Source: Caryophanales bacterium UBA6768
GTDB taxonomy: Bacteria; Bacillota; Bacilli; Bacillales_D; Amphibacillaceae
Assembly (NCBI GenBank): GCA_002453315.1
Contig: DKGO01000145.1
Span: forward strand, 1 to 6,508
Direction of reading: 5' to 3'
DNA length: 6,508 bases
Shown: positions 1 through 4,884 of the stretch, in pieces
Position numbering within the stretch: position 1 is the stretch's first letter
How the letters are laid out: every line of letters begins with the position of its first letter
Notes under the pieces: model-generated
Seen by the model: only the letters and a program-made list of their open reading frames with translations
What the model was told of the DNA's origin: nothing
The model's database searches: none
Position numbers and translations under genes: made by a program

Positions 1-17
1 GACTGAGCTATCGAGCC
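1..17 (-). tRNA. tRNA 5' end, cut by window edge, probably tRNA-Phe
   Basis: Read on the minus strand, positions 17 to 1 give GGCTCGATAGCTCAGTC. This is a seven-base acceptor 5' strand (GGCTCGA), then T8 and A9, then a GCTC D-stem strand and the start of the D loop. The remaining three quarters of the gene lies outside the window, so the anticodon cannot be read. The acceptor and D-arm resemble Bacillus tRNA-Phe, but other tRNAs share this D-arm, so the amino acid is an inference. Two promoter candidates lie directly upstream, suggesting a transcription unit separate from the Asn-Met-Ile-Ser block. Confidence 0.7.
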
Positions 18-46
18 GTCTTAATATTTTTTCATGTCGACGACCA

Positions 47-55
47 ATTATAGCA
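47..55 (-). promoter_or_regulatory. extended -10 promoter (P2) for the leftmost tRNA
   Basis: The minus strand reads TGC-TATAAT: a perfect -10 hexamer (47-52) with the TGn extension (53-55). No recognisable -35 box lies 16-18 bp upstream, as often seen when the extended -10 is present. Initiation about 7 nt downstream would leave a leader of roughly 23 nt before the tRNA 5' end at 17. Confidence 0.6.
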
Positions 56-92
56 TTAAGATTTCATCTCGCACTTAGCTAGGTCATCTTAA
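56..92. repeat. inverted repeat TTAAGAT / ATCTTAA upstream of P2
   Basis: Perfect 7-bp half sites lie at 56-62 and 86-92, with centres about 30 bp (three helical turns) apart. The inner half site directly abuts the TGC extension of the -10 element at 47-55, so the pair spans where a -35 box would sit. It could be a protein-binding dyad or chance in AT-rich DNA. No T-run follows the arms closely enough to suggest a terminator. Confidence 0.35.
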
Positions 93-116
93 AAAAATTA
101 AAACAAAGATAGCCCT

Positions 117-146
117 ATAATAAGTATGTATATGTTAATTTTTCAA
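117..146 (-). promoter_or_regulatory. possible sigma-A promoter (P1), tandem with P2
   Basis: On the minus strand TTGAAA (141-146) is followed after 18 bp by TATTAT (117-122); each hexamer differs by one base from consensus. The -35 lies inside a small AT-only hairpin (135-150, TTAATT/AATTAA around GAAA) that begins directly after the CCA end of tRNA-Ser. With the -10 element at 47-52 this gives a tandem pair, an arrangement common ahead of Bacillus rRNA and tRNA operons. No convincing terminator separates tRNA-Ser from it, so the upstream tRNAs may be transcribed through. Confidence 0.45.
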
Positions 147-150
147 TTAA

Positions 151-243
151 TGGCGGAGGAAGAGGGATTCGAACCCCCGCGGGCCGCGAAGCCCCTGTCG
201 GTTTTCAAGACCGATCCCTTCAACCGGACTTGGGTATTCCTCC
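151..243 (-). tRNA. tRNA-Ser(UGA)
   Basis: The 93-nt gene includes an encoded CCA (151-153). The acceptor GGAGGAA pairs with TTCCTCC, with G as discriminator. The anticodon loop CTTGAAA is closed by TCGGT/ACCGA, giving anticodon UGA, which reads UCN serine codons. A long GC-rich variable arm (GGGGCTTCGCGGCCC region), the class II hallmark of serine tRNA, precedes the T arm with loop TTCGAAT. It is the last complete tRNA of the Asn-Met-Ile2-Ser block, 17 nt after tRNA-Ile2. Confidence 0.97.
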
Positions 244-260
244 GAACTAGTTAAATAAAG

Positions 261-337
261 TGGTGGACCCTGTAGGACTCGAACCTACGACCGGACGGTT
301 ATGAGCCGTCAGCTCTAACCAACTGAGCTAAGGGTCC
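261..337 (-). tRNA. tRNA-Ile2(CAU), lysidine-modified type
   Basis: The 77-nt gene has an encoded CCA (261-263). The acceptor GGACCCT pairs with AGGGTCC, discriminator A. The anticodon loop CTCATAA is closed by GACGG/CCGTC, so the gene anticodon is CAT. The body (GGACC..TTAGCTCAGTTGG, GACGG/CCGTC stem, GTAGG T stem) matches my memory of Bacillus minor tRNA-Ile rather than elongator Met, which is the next gene. In this class TilS converts C34 to lysidine so that the tRNA reads AUA as isoleucine. Automated annotation often calls it Met from the anticodon alone. The isoacceptor identity is inferred from sequence likeness. Confidence 0.9.
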
Positions 338-431
338 TTCTTCATAAGTAAATTTATTTGCTCATTCTTTCTGAACATGGTGTACTCATCGTTGAAATTG
401 TTACCCTTTACCAACGCCATCGACTTGAAAA

Positions 432-508
432 TGGTAGCGGCGGAGGGGATCGAACCCCCGACCTTACGGGTATGAACCGTACGCTCTAGCCAGCTGAGCT
501 ACACCGCC
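432..508 (-). tRNA. tRNA-Met(CAU), elongator
   Basis: The 77-nt gene has an encoded CCA (432-434) and discriminator A. The acceptor GGCGGTG pairs with CGCCGCT, with a G-U pair at 1-72. The anticodon loop GTTCATACC contains CAT. Position 1 is G paired with U72, not the mismatched C1 typical of initiator tRNA, and the body matches Bacillus elongator Met as I remember it. One base (509) separates its 5' end from the CCA of tRNA-Asn, so the two must be released from a common precursor. The 94-nt spacer to tRNA-Ile2 (338-431) shows no promoter or terminator that I can support. Confidence 0.92.
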
Positions 509-509
509 A

Positions 510-584
510 TGGCTCCACAGGCAGGATTCGAACCTGCGACCGATCGGTTAACAGCCGATAGCTCTACCACTGAGCTACTGTGGA
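510..584 (-). tRNA. tRNA-Asn(GUU)
   Basis: The 75-nt gene has an encoded CCA (510-512) and discriminator G. The acceptor TCCACAG pairs with CTGTGGA. The anticodon loop CTGTTAA is closed by ATCGG/CCGAT, giving anticodon GUU for AAU and AAC. It is the first tRNA of the unit, about 70 nt downstream of the predicted start site of the promoter at 663-691. A plus-strand reading frame of 77 codons that begins at 509 only translates the complement of this tRNA and is not a gene. Confidence 0.97.
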
Positions 585-674
585 ATAATTCAATAAAGAT
601 TGTTCATCGTACGCTTCTAGTATCTGTCTTTTCCTCTCAATACTCGTTACTGTGGAATAGTAAATATACTGTGG
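576..674. repeat. three copies of the tRNA-Asn 5'-end motif TACTGTGG
   Basis: TACTGTGG, whose complement CCACAGTA is the start of tRNA-Asn, occurs at 576-583 (within the gene), 648-655 and 667-674. The first two extend to an identical 12-mer, TACTGTGGAATA, at 576-587 and 648-659. The outermost copy overlaps the -10 region of the tRNA promoter. The two upstream copies lack the rest of a tRNA. They may be remnants of an old duplication or recombination at the tRNA. Confidence 0.6.
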
Positions 675-691
675 CATCTAGCTTTTGTCAA
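663..691 (-). promoter_or_regulatory. sigma-A promoter of the Asn-Met-Ile2-Ser tRNA block
   Basis: The minus strand carries a perfect -35 TTGACA (686-691), a 17-bp spacer and the -10 TATATT (663-668, one mismatch). The start site would be near 656, giving a leader of about 70 nt before tRNA-Asn. It is the best promoter match in the window, as expected for stable RNA genes. Confidence 0.8.
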
Positions 692-701
692 GATGACAAA
701 A
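683..701. promoter_or_regulatory. operator-like palindrome over the tRNA -35 box
   Basis: TTTTGTCA (683-690) and TGACAAAA (694-701) form a perfect 8-bp dyad around the 3-bp centre AGA. The left arm contains the complement of the -35 hexamer TTGACA, so a protein bound here would block RNA polymerase. No T-run or transcript position suggests a terminator. The bound factor is unknown. Confidence 0.45.
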
Positions 702-951
702 TTCATAGGAGCACAACTACATCACATTTACTTCCCTTTTAGAAGCTAAACTGTACATTATTTATCTATAACGACAAGATCTAATATAACATAAAAAAAA
801 AGCGATGACAATATAAATTATTTTGAAGTAGCTAATTTCCTTCGCCTCTTCAAACGTTAAGATGTGTATCAGATCAAGATTATTAGGATAACTTTAAATT
901 GACCTCTTTTAGATTAGAAGCCTTCCAGTGTTTTTGCATAGGCTTGTTTAC
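702..951. other. intergenic stretch without a supported gene
   Basis: Between the tRNA promoter region and the DUF1189 promoter I see no coding sequence, tRNA or hairpin terminator. The DNA is AT-rich, with an A9 run near 793-801 and scattered stops in all frames. An in-frame GTG at 928 would extend the DUF1189 reading frame into this stretch, but it has no SD and lies upstream of the likely promoter. Confidence 0.6.
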
Positions 952-980
952 TTGTTGAAACTAGACGATTTCGTTACAAT
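952..980 (+). promoter_or_regulatory. possible promoter of the DUF1189 gene
   Basis: TTGTTG (952-957) and TACAAT (975-980) are 17 bp apart. The -10 is one base from consensus; the -35 keeps only the TTG. Starting near 987 would give a leader of about 30 nt and would exclude translation from the upstream GTG at 928. Confidence 0.45.
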
Positions 981-1004
981 TACGGAAGCTAATATTACTG
1001 TAAT

Positions 1005-1011
1005 GAGGGAG
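1005..1011 (+). promoter_or_regulatory. ribosome binding site fixing the DUF1189 start
   Basis: GAGGGAG lies 6 nt before the ATG at 1018. Two in-frame starts further upstream (GTG 928, ATG 1003) have no SD, so this site supports 1018. Confidence 0.7.
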
Positions 1012-1017
1012 ATTTCC

Positions 1018-1590
1018 ATGCGTATTTCACAGTTATTTATCAAAAGCTTATATTCTATAAAGGCCATCTCTTTTTTCCGGTTTCAAAAAATAGAAAGAAC
1101 GATTAGCTATTTGTTCATCTTGTCTTTCCTTATATCCCTACCTTCTTTTACACTTTTTTTCATCTCGTTTATTAACAATATGACAAATAATAAATTAGAC
1201 GTTTTTGAGGGTTCTTTTCAAGGATTTAATGAAGCTCAATTGGAACAACTTGACGGCACTACGACTGGTATGATTCCTGTCTTTGTATTTTTAACACTTT
1301 TGTTCATTTTTTTAGGCGTGGCGATGCTACAATTTATTTCTGTCTCCATCCTTGCATCGATTGGAATGCCTTTAAAACGAATTTTAGGGCGCAACTTAAA
1401 TTATAAACAGCTTTGGAATGTAGCTGCCTATTCTCTCACATTACCATCCATTTTAATCGGACTAAGTGAACTTATTCCTTATACAAGCCCAACGCCCTTT
1501 TTACCTTTCACTATTTATTTTTTATTTTCTCTCCTTATCTTGTTTTTTGCCATCCGCAAAGTGCCTGTTCCGCGAAGTGTAAAAAAGTGA
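1018..1590 (+). CDS. DUF1189 family membrane protein, short form
   Basis: The product is 190 residues long and very hydrophobic. The N-terminus (MRISQLFIKSLYSIKAISFFRFQKI) matches the start pattern I associate with DUF1189 proteins: a short amphipathic segment, Y-S-x-K, then FRFQ before the first membrane helix. Membrane helices are likely at about 30-53, 88-115, 135-150 and 160-182. The connector after helix 1 is only about 35 residues. Family members I recall are nearer 250 residues with a larger external segment, so this copy looks shortened in that loop, although the reading frame is intact. The function of the family is unknown and the protein is predicted to sit in the cytoplasmic membrane. 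The ATG at 1018 is chosen for its SD, the promoter position and the family-like start. The stop lies inside the terminator shared with the convergent NfeD-like gene. Confidence 0.8.
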   Translation: MRISQLFIKSLYSIKAISFFRFQKIERTISYLFILSFLISLPSFTLFFISFINNMTNNKLDVFEGSFQGFNEAQLEQLDGTTTGMIPVFVFLTLLFIFLGVAMLQFISVSILASIGMPLKRILGRNLNYKQLWNVAAYSLTLPSILIGLSELIPYTSPTPFLPFTIYFLFSLLILFFAIRKVPVPRSVKK

Positions 1591-1610
1591 AGGTTAACCC
1601 TCACTTTTTT
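1581..1610. terminator. bidirectional terminator between convergent genes
   Basis: AAAAAAGTGA (1581-1590) pairs with TCACTTTTTT (1601-1610), extended inwards by GG/CC around TTAA after one mismatch. It ends in a T-run on either strand, so it can serve both genes. Both stop codons lie inside it: TGA at 1588-1590 for DUF1189, and the complement of TTA at 1594-1596 for the NfeD-like gene. Confidence 0.85.
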
Positions 1611-2229
1611 GCTTCACAACTATTTTCGTACCGTCTACAGAAATAACTGAAACTGAAACTCCTTTTTCTAACCATTGTCCCTCAGTAACAGCACTATACG
1701 TCTTGCCTTCTATTTCTACATTTCCGATTGGCCGAAAAACAGTTGCTGCTACACCTTCTTTACCTAAAAGATGTACGTATTCTTCATTCATTGAGTTGTA
1801 GCCTTCTTCGCTAGAGAGCCTATCCTTTAATGCCATGCGACTCCACATGTTTCTCGGTTGAAATACTTTAAGCAAAATTAAGGACAAACCAAATCCAGCA
1901 ATCAAACCAAAAACAGCTACAAAACCATACAAAAATGTTGGGGCTGGAACAGCAACAGATAGTGACATCACACCGAGCCCAATCATTGTTAAAGTTCCGT
2001 CATTCAGTAATGCGCCGTCAACTGCTACTAATGAAAGTCCAAATATAAAAACAATGGCCAGCCAAAGCATTGAATTATTCGTAATAAAATAAAAAAAGTA
2101 AGTTGTAAATAGTGCAACTCCAATTAGAAAAAATAAACCTTTCGCTTTAACAAAAAGTTCACCAAATAAAAAGAATGAACCGAGCATAATGACAACAAAC
2201 CCGACAATTGTCAATTCTAATATTTCCAT
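1594..2229 (-). CDS. NfeD-like membrane protein with C-terminal OB domain
   Basis: The product is 211 residues from the ATG at 2229. About 120 N-terminal residues form some five membrane helices (roughly 5-27, 31-50, 54-70, 80-95, 99-120). A charged linker follows, then a soluble domain at about 155-206 with the G-K-E-G-x-A.. start and the G-x-V-E-I-E-G-K and G-x-x-V-x-V patterns of the NfeD OB fold. It lacks the ClpP-like protease domain of long NfeD proteins. Short NfeD proteins usually partner flotillin-type SPFH proteins in membrane microdomains, but no SPFH gene is in the window. AGGTGAT about 6 nt before the ATG favours this start over the GTG at 2238, which overlaps that SD. The DUF1002 gene is upstream on the same strand, 72 nt away, with a hairpin between. 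I see no clear promoter of its own, so partial read-through is likely. Confidence 0.82.
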   Translation of the reverse strand: MEILELTIVGFVVIMLGSFFLFGELFVKAKGLFFLIGVALFTTYFFYFITNNSMLWLAIVFIFGLSLVAVDGALLNDGTLTMIGLGVMSLSVAVPAPTFLYGFVAVFGLIAGFGLSLILLKVFQPRNMWSRMALKDRLSSEEGYNSMNEEYVHLLGKEGVAATVFRPIGNVEIEGKTYSAVTEGQWLEKGVSVSVISVDGTKIVVKQKSEG

Positions 2230-2259
2230 TGTGATCACCTACACATCAGTTAATAAGAA

Positions 2260-2280
2260 CCCCACTTTTGCAAAGTGGGG
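2260..2280 (-). terminator. hairpin terminator or attenuator after the DUF1002 gene
   Basis: CCCCACTTT (2260-2268) and AAAGTGGGG (2272-2280) form a perfect 9-bp stem with a 3-nt loop. On the minus strand it is followed by an interrupted T stretch (TTCTTATT), weaker than a classic tract. It lies between the DUF1002 stop and the NfeD-like start, so it probably lowers rather than abolishes transcription into the latter. Confidence 0.7.
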
Positions 2281-2301
2281 AATTACTTAATATTTGTTTA
2301 C

Positions 2302-3177
2302 TTAACTTTTAAACCATGATTTCATACTGTCGATGACGGAAATAAAGAAATCGATAACACGTTGAATAAATGACTGTGTATCCTCTCGGTTTAAAAATTC
2401 ACCTAAGTTGTCTCTTACCTTCGCTAATTGTGATGTTACTTGATCCCAATCAATGTTAAGATCTTTCATTCGGTTAAATAATGAAACGAGACCATTCAAT
2501 TCTTCATCAGTCAATTGAATGCCCAGTTGTTCAGCAATTCGTTGAATTAATGCCCTTAGGTCCTCCTCTGTTTCCGGTGGGTTTTTAGCAATTTCTTCTT
2601 TAATTTTTGCCATTAATTCTGTTGCTTTTTCCATTCCTACTTTATCGCCCAGTTCGGCTGTTTTTACCATTTCTTCATTGGCAACAAGCTTTTGCTCTTC
2701 TGGAATTTCTATTTCGGAAGAAATTTCGTAGGCCTTGATAAGCCCTGTTAATGCAGCTGTTCCTGACACATCAAACGGTGCTGTAACGTAAATATCCGCA
2801 TCCTTAACACCAGCTGTAATTAGAGCGTTTGCGTACATTTCCTCGGATACCCACGTAATATTGTTCGTTTCAACGTTTAAGCCTGATCCTTTTTTTCCAA
2901 TCGTGATCTTCGATGATGAAATTGCTCTCGAACCAATTTGAGATTTGCTAATATAATTACCTAAGTATTGATGTTCTTCCTGATTCGTAACATAAATTGG
3001 TTCAATATCGCTTGTAACTTCCATTTCCTTTAACAATTGTTGCTTTTGGTCACTCGTTAAATCTTCTCCTAGTGTGACAAGGACATCCCCAACGACTGCA
3101 TCTGCATGGGCACTCGATGGAAATAAACAAAGCGAAACACTAAGTAATACTAATAAGAAGCGTGACACCATCTTCAT
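2302..3177 (-). CDS. DUF1002 family exported protein
   Basis: The product is 291 residues. Residues 1-25 are a signal peptide: basic start, hydrophobic core LLVLLSVSLCLF, then SSAHA before a likely cleavage at A25 or A27. Residues 30-155 carry the DUF1002 core: VTLGEDLTSDQ, YVTNQEE..YLG, IGSRAISSSKI, GSGLNVETNNITWV, EMYANALITAGVKDADIYVTAPF and VSGTAALTGLIKAYE. The rest is helical and charged (160-262), ending in an amphipathic helix with large aromatic residues (268-290) that could contact the membrane. The function of the family is not known to me. The protein should act outside the membrane or at the wall. The start ATG has AGGAG with about 8 nt spacing. The gene is divergent from the LysM gene (193-bp gap) and upstream of the NfeD-like gene on the same strand. 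Full length, no defect seen. Confidence 0.88.
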   Translation of the reverse strand: MKMVSRFLLVLLSVSLCLFPSSAHADAVVGDVLVTLGEDLTSDQKQQLLKEMEVTSDIEPIYVTNQEEHQYLGNYISKSQIGSRAISSSKITIGKKGSGLNVETNNITWVSEEMYANALITAGVKDADIYVTAPFDVSGTAALTGLIKAYEISSEIEIPEEQKLVANEEMVKTAELGDKVGMEKATELMAKIKEEIAKNPPETEEDLRALIQRIAEQLGIQLTDEELNGLVSLFNRMKDLNIDWDQVTSQLAKVRDNLGEFLNREDTQSFIQRVIDFFISVIDSMKSWFKS

Positions 3178-3218
3178 AATTATAGCTCCTTTTATAATGG
3201 ATTAAATATGTTATTCAT

Positions 3219-3247
3219 ATTTTACCTTACTTTGACTCGTTTGGAAA
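3219..3247 (-). promoter_or_regulatory. possible promoter of the DUF1002 gene
   Basis: On the minus strand TTTCCA (3242-3247) is 17 bp from TAAAAT (3219-3224). The -10 is one base off consensus and the -35 two bases off. Initiation near 3212 would give a leader of about 35 nt. The intergenic DNA is AT-rich, so chance matches are expected. Confidence 0.35.
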
Positions 3248-3307
3248 ATATAAGTTAAACCATTCGAAACAATGTAATTCCTCACCCCCTCTTCACAAAT
3301 TTTACAT

Positions 3308-3336
3308 TCATAATTCTTCTTGGACAAGCATATCTA
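3308..3336 (+). promoter_or_regulatory. weak sigma-E-like promoter candidate for the LysM gene
   Basis: TCATAATT (3308-3315) is 13 bp from CATATCTA (3329-3336), roughly the spacing and shape of mother-cell sigma-E promoters (consensus near TCATATT and CATACAnT). The -10 match is imperfect. I recall that the B. subtilis counterpart yqfZ is listed as sporulation-expressed, but I am not certain. No better sigma-A promoter is visible ahead of this gene. Confidence 0.25.
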
Positions 3337-3370
3337 TTACTAACTATTCTTATGGAATAAGGAGTAAGAT

Positions 3371-3685
3371 ATGAAAAAAATAACAGTAATCTTCATTTCT
3401 TGTTTAATATTGTATACTTCTTACTTAGACTTAACTAGGGGTACGTTAAACATGTTAGAGTCTTCTTCAACTAATCACGTTGGAGCGGATATTGCGTTTC
3501 AAACTGTTACGATTCAACCTGGTGAAACCGTTTTATCTGCTTTAGAAAAATTAAATGGAACATTACCAGTATCTATAGAACAAGCTATTCAAGATTTTAA
3601 GACACTTAACCCAAGCATCGATCCGATGATGATTCAAGCGGGACATACTTATAAATTCCCTCTCTATTCAATTGAAAATAAATGA
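3371..3685 (+). CDS. small membrane-anchored LysM-domain protein, YqfZ-like
   Basis: The product is 104 residues. Residues 1-17 (MKKITVIFISCLILYTS) are a hydrophobic signal or anchor. Residues about 45-98 form one LysM-type module: VTIQPGETVLSALEKLNG, then SIEQAIQDFKTLNP, then IQAGHTYKFPLY. This order (GETV, an helix ending in LNP, then G-x-x-Y-x-F-P) is typical of the peptidoglycan-binding fold. It should face the cell wall. The ATG follows AAGGAG (3359-3364) with 6 nt spacing. It lies just upstream of ispG on the same strand, as I recall for B. subtilis yqfZ near yqfY. No terminator separates it from ispG, so read-through into ispG is possible even though ispG has its own promoter. Confidence 0.8.
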   Translation: MKKITVIFISCLILYTSYLDLTRGTLNMLESSSTNHVGADIAFQTVTIQPGETVLSALEKLNGTLPVSIEQAIQDFKTLNPSIDPMMIQAGHTYKFPLYSIENK

Positions 3686-3692
3686 TTTAAAC

Positions 3693-3722
3693 TTGCCAAA
3701 AATTCGTCTCCATTGCTACAAT
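3693..3722 (+). promoter_or_regulatory. sigma-A promoter of ispG with extended -10
   Basis: TTGCCA (3693-3698) is 18 bp from TACAAT (3717-3722). Each hexamer has one mismatch, and TGC (3714-3716) supplies the TGn extension. A start near 3729 gives a leader of about 57 nt. That leader contains GTTCTC (3734-3739) and GAGAAC (3763-3768), which could pair just before the SD. Confidence 0.65.
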
Positions 3723-3785
3723 GAATAAGATGGGTTCTCAGTATGCGATTTATTTTATTTAAGAGAACAATTAAAGGAGCGATAA

Positions 3786-4883
3786 ATGATGCGTGAGATT
3801 ACTCACCGCACGAAAACAAGGCCGGTGAAAGTCGGAAATTTAACGATCGGTGGAAACGATGAAGTCGTAGTCCAAAGTATGACAACGACAAAAACACACG
3901 ATGTTGAAGAAACCGTTGCTGAAATTAATCGTTTAGAAGAAGCTGGTTGTCAAATTATCCGTGTCGCATGTCCTGATATGCGTGCAGCAGAAGCAATAAC
4001 AGAAATCAAAAAAAGAATTAACCTTCCACTCGTTGTTGATATTCATTTTGATTATAGATTAGCGTTAAAGGCAATTGAAGGTGGAGCAGATAAGATAAGA
4101 ATTAATCCAGGGAACATTGGAAAAAGAGATAAAGTCGAAGCTGTTGTTCAAGCAGCAAAAGAAAAAGGAATTCCAATTCGGATCGGTGTAAACGCTGGTT
4201 CTCTAGAAAGACATATATTGGAAAAATATGGCTATCCAACAGCAGATGGGATGGTAGAAAGTGCCCTCCATCATATCAAAATCTTAGAGGACCTAAATTT
4301 CCACGACATCATCGTTTCTTTAAAAGCTTCCGATGTGAACTTAGCAATCGAAGCGTACGAAAAAGCTGGCAGACAATTTGATTATCCGCTTCATCTTGGG
4401 ATAACTGAGGCAGGCACTTTGTTTGCTGGTACGATTAAGAGTGCGGCAGGCCTCGGGGCTATTTTAGAAAAGGGAATAGGAAATACATTAAGGATTTCCT
4501 TAAGTGCTGATCCTGTTGAAGAAGTAAAAGTCGGAAGAGAAATACTTAAATCATTTGGTTTAGCATCGAATGCAGCAACGTTAATTTCTTGTCCAACGTG
4601 TGGCAGAATTGAAATTGATCTCATTAGTATTGCGAATGAAGTTGAAGATTATATTTCTACAATTAGAGCTCCAATTAAAGTCGCTGTACTTGGCTGTGCT
4701 GTAAATGGTCCAGGTGAAGCCCGAGAAGCCGATATCGGGATTGCAGGTGCTCGTGGTGAAGGATTACTTTTCCGTCATGGGGAAATTATCCGCAAAGTTC
4801 CTGAAGACCAAATGGTTGAAGAATTAAAAAAAGAAGTCGATAAATTAGCAGAGGAACATTACGCCAAAGCGAACCAATCATAA
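3786..4883 (+). CDS. ispG: 4-hydroxy-3-methylbut-2-enyl diphosphate synthase (flavodoxin/ferredoxin)
   Basis: IspG (GcpE, YqfY in B. subtilis) catalyses the penultimate step of the MEP isoprenoid pathway. It reduces 2-C-methyl-D-erythritol 2,4-cyclodiphosphate to HMBPP in the cytosol with a [4Fe-4S] cluster. The 365 residues are standard for the two-domain bacterial form. The N-terminal TIM barrel (about 8-260) shows [43 protein letters not shown] and HLGITEAG. The C-terminal ferredoxin-like domain carries the cluster ligands C269 and C272 (CPTCGR), C304 and E311 (GCAVNGPGE), all present. AAAGGAG (3773-3779) lies 6 nt before the ATG at 3786; a second ATG at 3789 is also possible. The gene has its own promoter and terminator, so it is at least partly monocistronic. 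Nothing is odd in the protein. Confidence 0.98.
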   Translation: MMREITHRTKTRPVKVGNLTIGGNDEVVVQSMTTTKTHDVEETVAEINRLEEAGCQIIRVACPDMRAAEAITEIKKRINLPLVVDIHFDYRLALKAIEGGADKIRINPGNIGKRDKVEAVVQAAKEKGIPIRIGVNAGSLERHILEKYGYPTADGMVESALHHIKILEDLNFHDIIVSLKASDVNLAIEAYEKAGRQFDYPLHLGITEAGTLFAGTIKSAAGLGAILEKGIGNTLRISLSADPVEEVKVGREILKSFGLASNAATLISCPTCGRIEIDLISIANEVEDYISTIRAPIKVAVLGCAVNGPGEAREADIGIAGARGEGLLFRHGEIIRKVPEDQMVEELKKEVDKLAEEHYAKANQS

Positions 4884-4884
4884 C

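Noticed and set aside
98..122. Intrinsic terminator after tRNA-Ser
   Set aside because: The T-rich minus-strand stretch is preceded only by a 4-bp ATAG/CTAT stem, too weak to support a call.
509..742. Plus-strand reading frame of 77 codons
   Set aside because: It begins in the complement of tRNA-Asn and continues through the tRNA promoter; no SD and no family likeness.
928..1017. N-terminal extension of the DUF1189 protein from GTG 928
   Set aside because: No SD at 928, the likely promoter (952-980) is inside it, and the family-like start plus SD are at 1018.
3191..3216. Sigma-G-like pair TGAATA and CATTATA on the minus strand
   Set aside because: The spacing of 12 nt is too short, and the start would fall on the SD of the DUF1002 gene.
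3270..3292. Sigma-H-like promoter on the minus strand ahead of the DUF1002 gene (AGGAATT .. GAAT)
   Set aside because: The distance between the two parts is only 10 nt, about 4-5 nt too short for sigma-H.
4391..4624. Minus-strand frame of 77 codons
   Set aside because: It lies wholly inside ispG, antisense to conserved enzyme sequence, and is a shadow.
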